Assembly: GCA_002361955.1 (NCBI GenBank)
Contig: DESK01000053.1
Coordinates: forward strand, 1-10,998
Direction: 5' to 3'
From: Lachnospiraceae bacterium UBA3316
Lineage (GTDB): Bacteria > Bacillota > Clostridia > Lachnospirales > Lachnospiraceae
Length of the DNA: 10,998 nt
Shown here: one piece after another, positions 9,205 to 10,998 of the stretch
Position numbering within the stretch: the stretch's first letter is position 1
How the letters are laid out: each line of letters begins with the position of its first letter
Made by a program: the position numbers and the translations under genes
Notes under the pieces: generated by a model
The model's input: the letters and a program-made list of their open reading frames with translations, nothing else
What the model was told of the DNA's origin: nothing
Databases searched by the model: none

Positions 9205-10038
9205 TTATTTTTTCCATATCCTGTTTTCTCCGATATCCACCAGCCCCTGCTTGTACAGCCGCCCCAGGGCGCGCTTAAAGGCCGCCTTGCTGATGCCGAA
9301 CTCCCTGTTGATCACCTCCGGCGAAACCTTCTCTCCGAAGGGCAGCACTCCCTCATAAGAGTCGATGACCTTCAGAATCAGGGCCGCGTCCTTATCCATC
9401 TGCATCTCTACCCGCTCATTCGGGCTGAGATCCAGCTTCCCGTCAGGCTTCACGCCCGTGACCCTCACGCGGATACTGTCCCCTACCCGGTAACGGCCTG
9501 TGGCTTCCCGCTTGGGAATCAGCCCAGAGTAGCAGTTGTCCACCGCCACGAACACGCCGAAATCGCCGCCCGTCTCATAGATGGTTCCCGTCACATGGTC
9601 ATCCTTCTTGTAGGGCGAATCCGTGCGCAGGTAGGGATACACATTCATGGTTCCGCAAAACCTGTGGCTCTTATCCAGGTAAACGGCTGCCAGCACTTCC
9701 TCCCCCTGTTCTACCCTCCTGGTCTGCTCCTTAAAGGGCAAAAGCAGGTCTTTCTCAAGCCCCCAGTCTAAAAACGCTCCGATCCCGGACACTTCCTTTA
9801 CCTTCATTACTGCCGCCTGGCCAAGCTCCGCCACAGGCTCCCGGCAGGTGGCGATCATCCTGTCCTGGGAATCCAGATAGAGGAACACCTCCAGCATATC
9901 TCCCTTCTTCACATCCTCCGGCACTTCCTTTGCCGGAAGCAGCACACGCTCCGCGGCGTCCTCCTTCTCTCCCAGATATACGCCAAACTTCACTCTCTTT
10001 ACTACGGTCAACTTCTGTCTTTTCCCTAACTGTAACAT
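9205..10038 (-). CDS. cvfB: CvfB-like S1 RNA-binding / winged-helix protein
   Basis: A 277-residue cytoplasmic protein matching the CvfB/YitL family, which in Staphylococcus aureus influences virulence gene expression and binds RNA. The layout fits: a degenerate S1-like barrel at 1-65 and a second at about 74-128 (VMKVKEVSGIGAFLDWG, LLLPFKEQ). A clear S1 domain lies at 147-205 (VTGTIYETGGDFGVFVAVD, SGLIPKREA, GDSIRVRVTGV, KLDLSP), followed by a winged helix at about 219-277 (INREFGISKAAFKRALGRLYKQGLV, ending IWKK). The ATG at 10038 has AGGAGG 4 nt upstream. The frame stays open to a GTG at 10083, which lacks a ribosome binding site and falls in a dyad. It lies 93 bases downstream of the thioesterase gene and may share its transcript. 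The molecular role in this organism is not evident. Confidence 0.92.
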   Translation of the reverse strand: MLQLGKRQKLTVVKRVKFGVYLGEKEDAAERVLLPAKEVPEDVKKGDMLEVFLYLDSQDRMIATCREPVAELGQAAVMKVKEVSGIGAFLDWGLEKDLLLPFKEQTRRVEQGEEVLAAVYLDKSHRFCGTMNVYPYLRTDSPYKKDDHVTGTIYETGGDFGVFVAVDNCYSGLIPKREATGRYRVGDSIRVRVTGVKPDGKLDLSPNERVEMQMDKDAALILKVIDSYEGVLPFGEKVSPEVINREFGISKAAFKRALGRLYKQGLVDIGENRIWKK

Positions 10039-10042
10039 AATT

Positions 10043-10048
10043 CCTCCT
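10043..10048 (-). promoter_or_regulatory. Ribosome binding site that sets the cvfB start
   Basis: AGGAGG on the minus strand, 4 nt before the ATG at 10038. It argues against the longer in-frame GTG start at 10083. Confidence 0.85.
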
Positions 10049-10070
10049 GCCCTTCTTTCCTCTCTGACAT

Positions 10071-10090
10071 TGTTACTGTCCACAGTAACA
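10071..10090. promoter_or_regulatory. Perfect dyad in the cvfB leader
   Basis: TGTTACTGT (10071-10079) and ACAGTAACA (10082-10090) are perfect inverted repeats around CC. As DNA it looks like an operator for a dimeric regulator. As RNA it can form an 8-bp stem with a UGGA loop. No T-run follows, so it is not a terminator. It lies 33-52 bases upstream of the cvfB ATG, in the gap after the thioesterase gene. Confidence 0.55.
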
Positions 10091-10131
10091 TTCGCATATC
10101 CCTCTAAACTCCATATCGCCCACGGATTTAC

Positions 10132-10839
10132 TCACTCCTGAAACTCAACCACCGCGTAAGGCCTGCCGTCGCTGTCGCACAGGGCCACCGTACATCTTCC
10201 CGCCTCCCGGTGTACGCGGGGAACCACCGGATCATAAAGCACAGCGGCCTTCTTATATTCTGCCCGCATCTGGCGCACCCGGAAACCCTCCGGCAGAAAC
10301 TCCCGGGCCATCTGCACATACTGCCCGTTATTCACATGATGATTCGTGTCAAGCTGATGGCGCAGAACAGAAAAGCTCTCCCTCTGCTCCATCTCTTCCG
10401 GAAGAGCGATCTTTCGCGGCGCGTAATCCATCTCCAGCCGTTCTCCCAGGGGGTAGCCCTCCAGCTGTTCCTTATCCGGCTTCACCGGCCGCCCCGTCTC
10501 TGTATCCACAAAAATCCAGAGGGAGTTCGCCCTTACGATCTTATTTCCCGCCTCGTCCAATATGCAGAAGTTTCTGTCCCCACAAAATGCCTTGAATCCG
10601 TACGCCCAGGTCTGCACCCGGATCTTTTCTCCAAACACAGGCACTTTGTCGATCACGATCTGCCAGGAAGAGAGCAGCCATGCCCGGTGCCTCTCGGCCA
10701 GATACCCGATCCCCAGGCCCAGCTCCTCCGACTGGAAGGTACTGCAGTCCTGAAAATAATTGATAATCCCATGCAGCGTCAGATCCTGCCGTTCATCCAC
10801 TTCGCTGTAACGGACTCTGCTTTCAAACTCATAAACCAT
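10132..10839 (-). CDS. Acyl-ACP thioesterase (FatA/FatB-like)
   Basis: A 235-residue cytoplasmic thioesterase with the double hot-dog fold of the FatA/FatB family, which hydrolyses acyl-acyl carrier protein to release free fatty acids. The first hot-dog (about 1-125) has RVRYSEVDERQDLTLHGIINYFQDCSTFQSE. The second (about 150-235) carries the catalytic signature LDTNHHVNN at 163-171, with Asp164, Asn166 and His168 as the likely active-site residues. Length matches bacterial members, which lack the plant transit peptide. The chain-length preference cannot be read. The ATG at 10839 matches the family N-terminus, and no other start exists before an upstream in-frame stop. The only Shine-Dalgarno-like stretch, AGAGG, is about 14 nt away, unusually far. 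It is the first protein gene after the tRNA and may be co-transcribed with cvfB. Confidence 0.93.
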   Translation of the reverse strand: MVYEFESRVRYSEVDERQDLTLHGIINYFQDCSTFQSEELGLGIGYLAERHRAWLLSSWQIVIDKVPVFGEKIRVQTWAYGFKAFCGDRNFCILDEAGNKIVRANSLWIFVDTETGRPVKPDKEQLEGYPLGERLEMDYAPRKIALPEEMEQRESFSVLRHQLDTNHHVNNGQYVQMAREFLPEGFRVRQMRAEYKKAAVLYDPVVPRVHREAGRCTVALCDSDGRPYAVVEFQE

Positions 10840-10944
10840 ACTGTCTGTTCTTTCCTCTCAGATAAATCTGCGGGTTTCACCGGCTGCCATGGCATCCGTC
10901 AGGCATCTGCGGAAACACGGCCGTTTTCCATTACCCGCGTAAAT
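10840..10944 (-). other. Leader region of the thioesterase, possibly structured
   Basis: This 105-base stretch lies between the tRNA terminator and the thioesterase ATG. I see no convincing promoter. On the minus strand GCGGGT (10933-10938) can pair with ACCCGC (10870-10875). Inside that span GGAAAAC and GTGTTTCC can form a second stem (loop GGCC, one bulged G). CCGCAGAT occurs twice. It does not match a riboswitch class that I recognise. Confidence 0.25.
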
Positions 10945-10970
10945 AAAAAAGCTGCTTTCTACAAAGCAGC
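10945..10970 (-). terminator. Intrinsic terminator after the tRNA
   Basis: GCTGCTTT and AAAGCAGC form a perfect 8-bp stem with loop GTAG (10951-10970), followed on the minus strand by six Ts (10945-10950) and then ATTTA. It starts 7 bases after the tRNA 3' end and should end the tRNA transcript. Confidence 0.92.
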
Positions 10971-10977
10971 CTGGAAA

Positions 10978-10998
10978 CTGGGCTACAAGGATTCGAAC
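10978..10998 (-). tRNA. Partial tRNA (3' end), probably tRNA-Gln
   Basis: On the minus strand the window edge begins at G53 of the T arm. The loop TTCGAAT (54-60), the stem strand CCTTG (61-65), the acceptor strand TAGCCCA (66-72) and discriminator G73 follow. A72 implies a 5' strand TGGGCTA, so the first pair is U1-A72; together with G73 this is the usual pattern of bacterial tRNA-Gln. The anticodon lies outside the window, so the identity is an inference. CCA is not encoded: the next bases are TTT. Confidence 0.8.

Noticed and set aside
9188..9212. Hairpin GCAGG-TATT-CCTGC followed by T-rich sequence as a terminator
   Set aside because: The T-rich tail is on the plus strand and overlaps the end of cvfB, and no plus-strand gene is present. 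On the minus strand no T-run follows.
10840..10944. c-di-GMP or TPP riboswitch upstream of the thioesterase
   Set aside because: Short look-alikes (ATGGCAGCCGG, CTGAGAGG) are present, but the other conserved core elements of these classes are missing.

Overview
The window looks like a chromosomal housekeeping segment from a Gram-positive anaerobe of the Clostridia, most likely Lachnospiraceae. The supporting signs are strong AGGAGG-type ribosome binding sites, moderately high GC in coding regions with AT-rich gaps, a dnaE-pfkA gene pair, a clostridial-type phosphofructokinase, a SleB-type cell wall hydrolase with SH3 domains, and intrinsic terminators. All nine protein genes and one tRNA fragment are on the minus strand, so transcription runs from right to left. 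I see no mobile element, CRISPR array, prophage or defence system.

Right end (10998 to 9205): the 3' end of a tRNA, probably tRNA-Gln, and its terminator. These are followed by an acyl-ACP thioesterase and a CvfB-like S1/winged-helix RNA-binding protein. The 93-base gap between the two genes holds a perfect 20-base dyad. Middle right (9055 to 7540): a small SAM-dependent methyltransferase and a CPBP-family membrane protease, separated by one base and surely co-expressed. They end in a terminator hairpin. Centre (7454 to 2280): dnaE (DNA polymerase III alpha), pfkA (6-phosphofructokinase) and a KtrA/TrkA-type potassium-channel gating subunit form an apparent operon closed by another hairpin. 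Left (2212 to 69): a SpoU/TrmH-family RNA 2'-O-methyltransferase, then a secreted SH3/SleB cell wall hydrolase with its own consensus promoter.

The coding content is ordinary. The points worth a second look are regulatory. The hydrolase has a perfect sigma-A promoter followed by two tandem dyads 20 bp apart. Two genes (dnaE and the RNA methyltransferase) have a terminator-like hairpin whose T-run leads straight into the ribosome binding site. The cvfB gene has a leader with a dyad and a cysteine-rich mini-ORF. I did not find strong evidence for a new multi-gene system.
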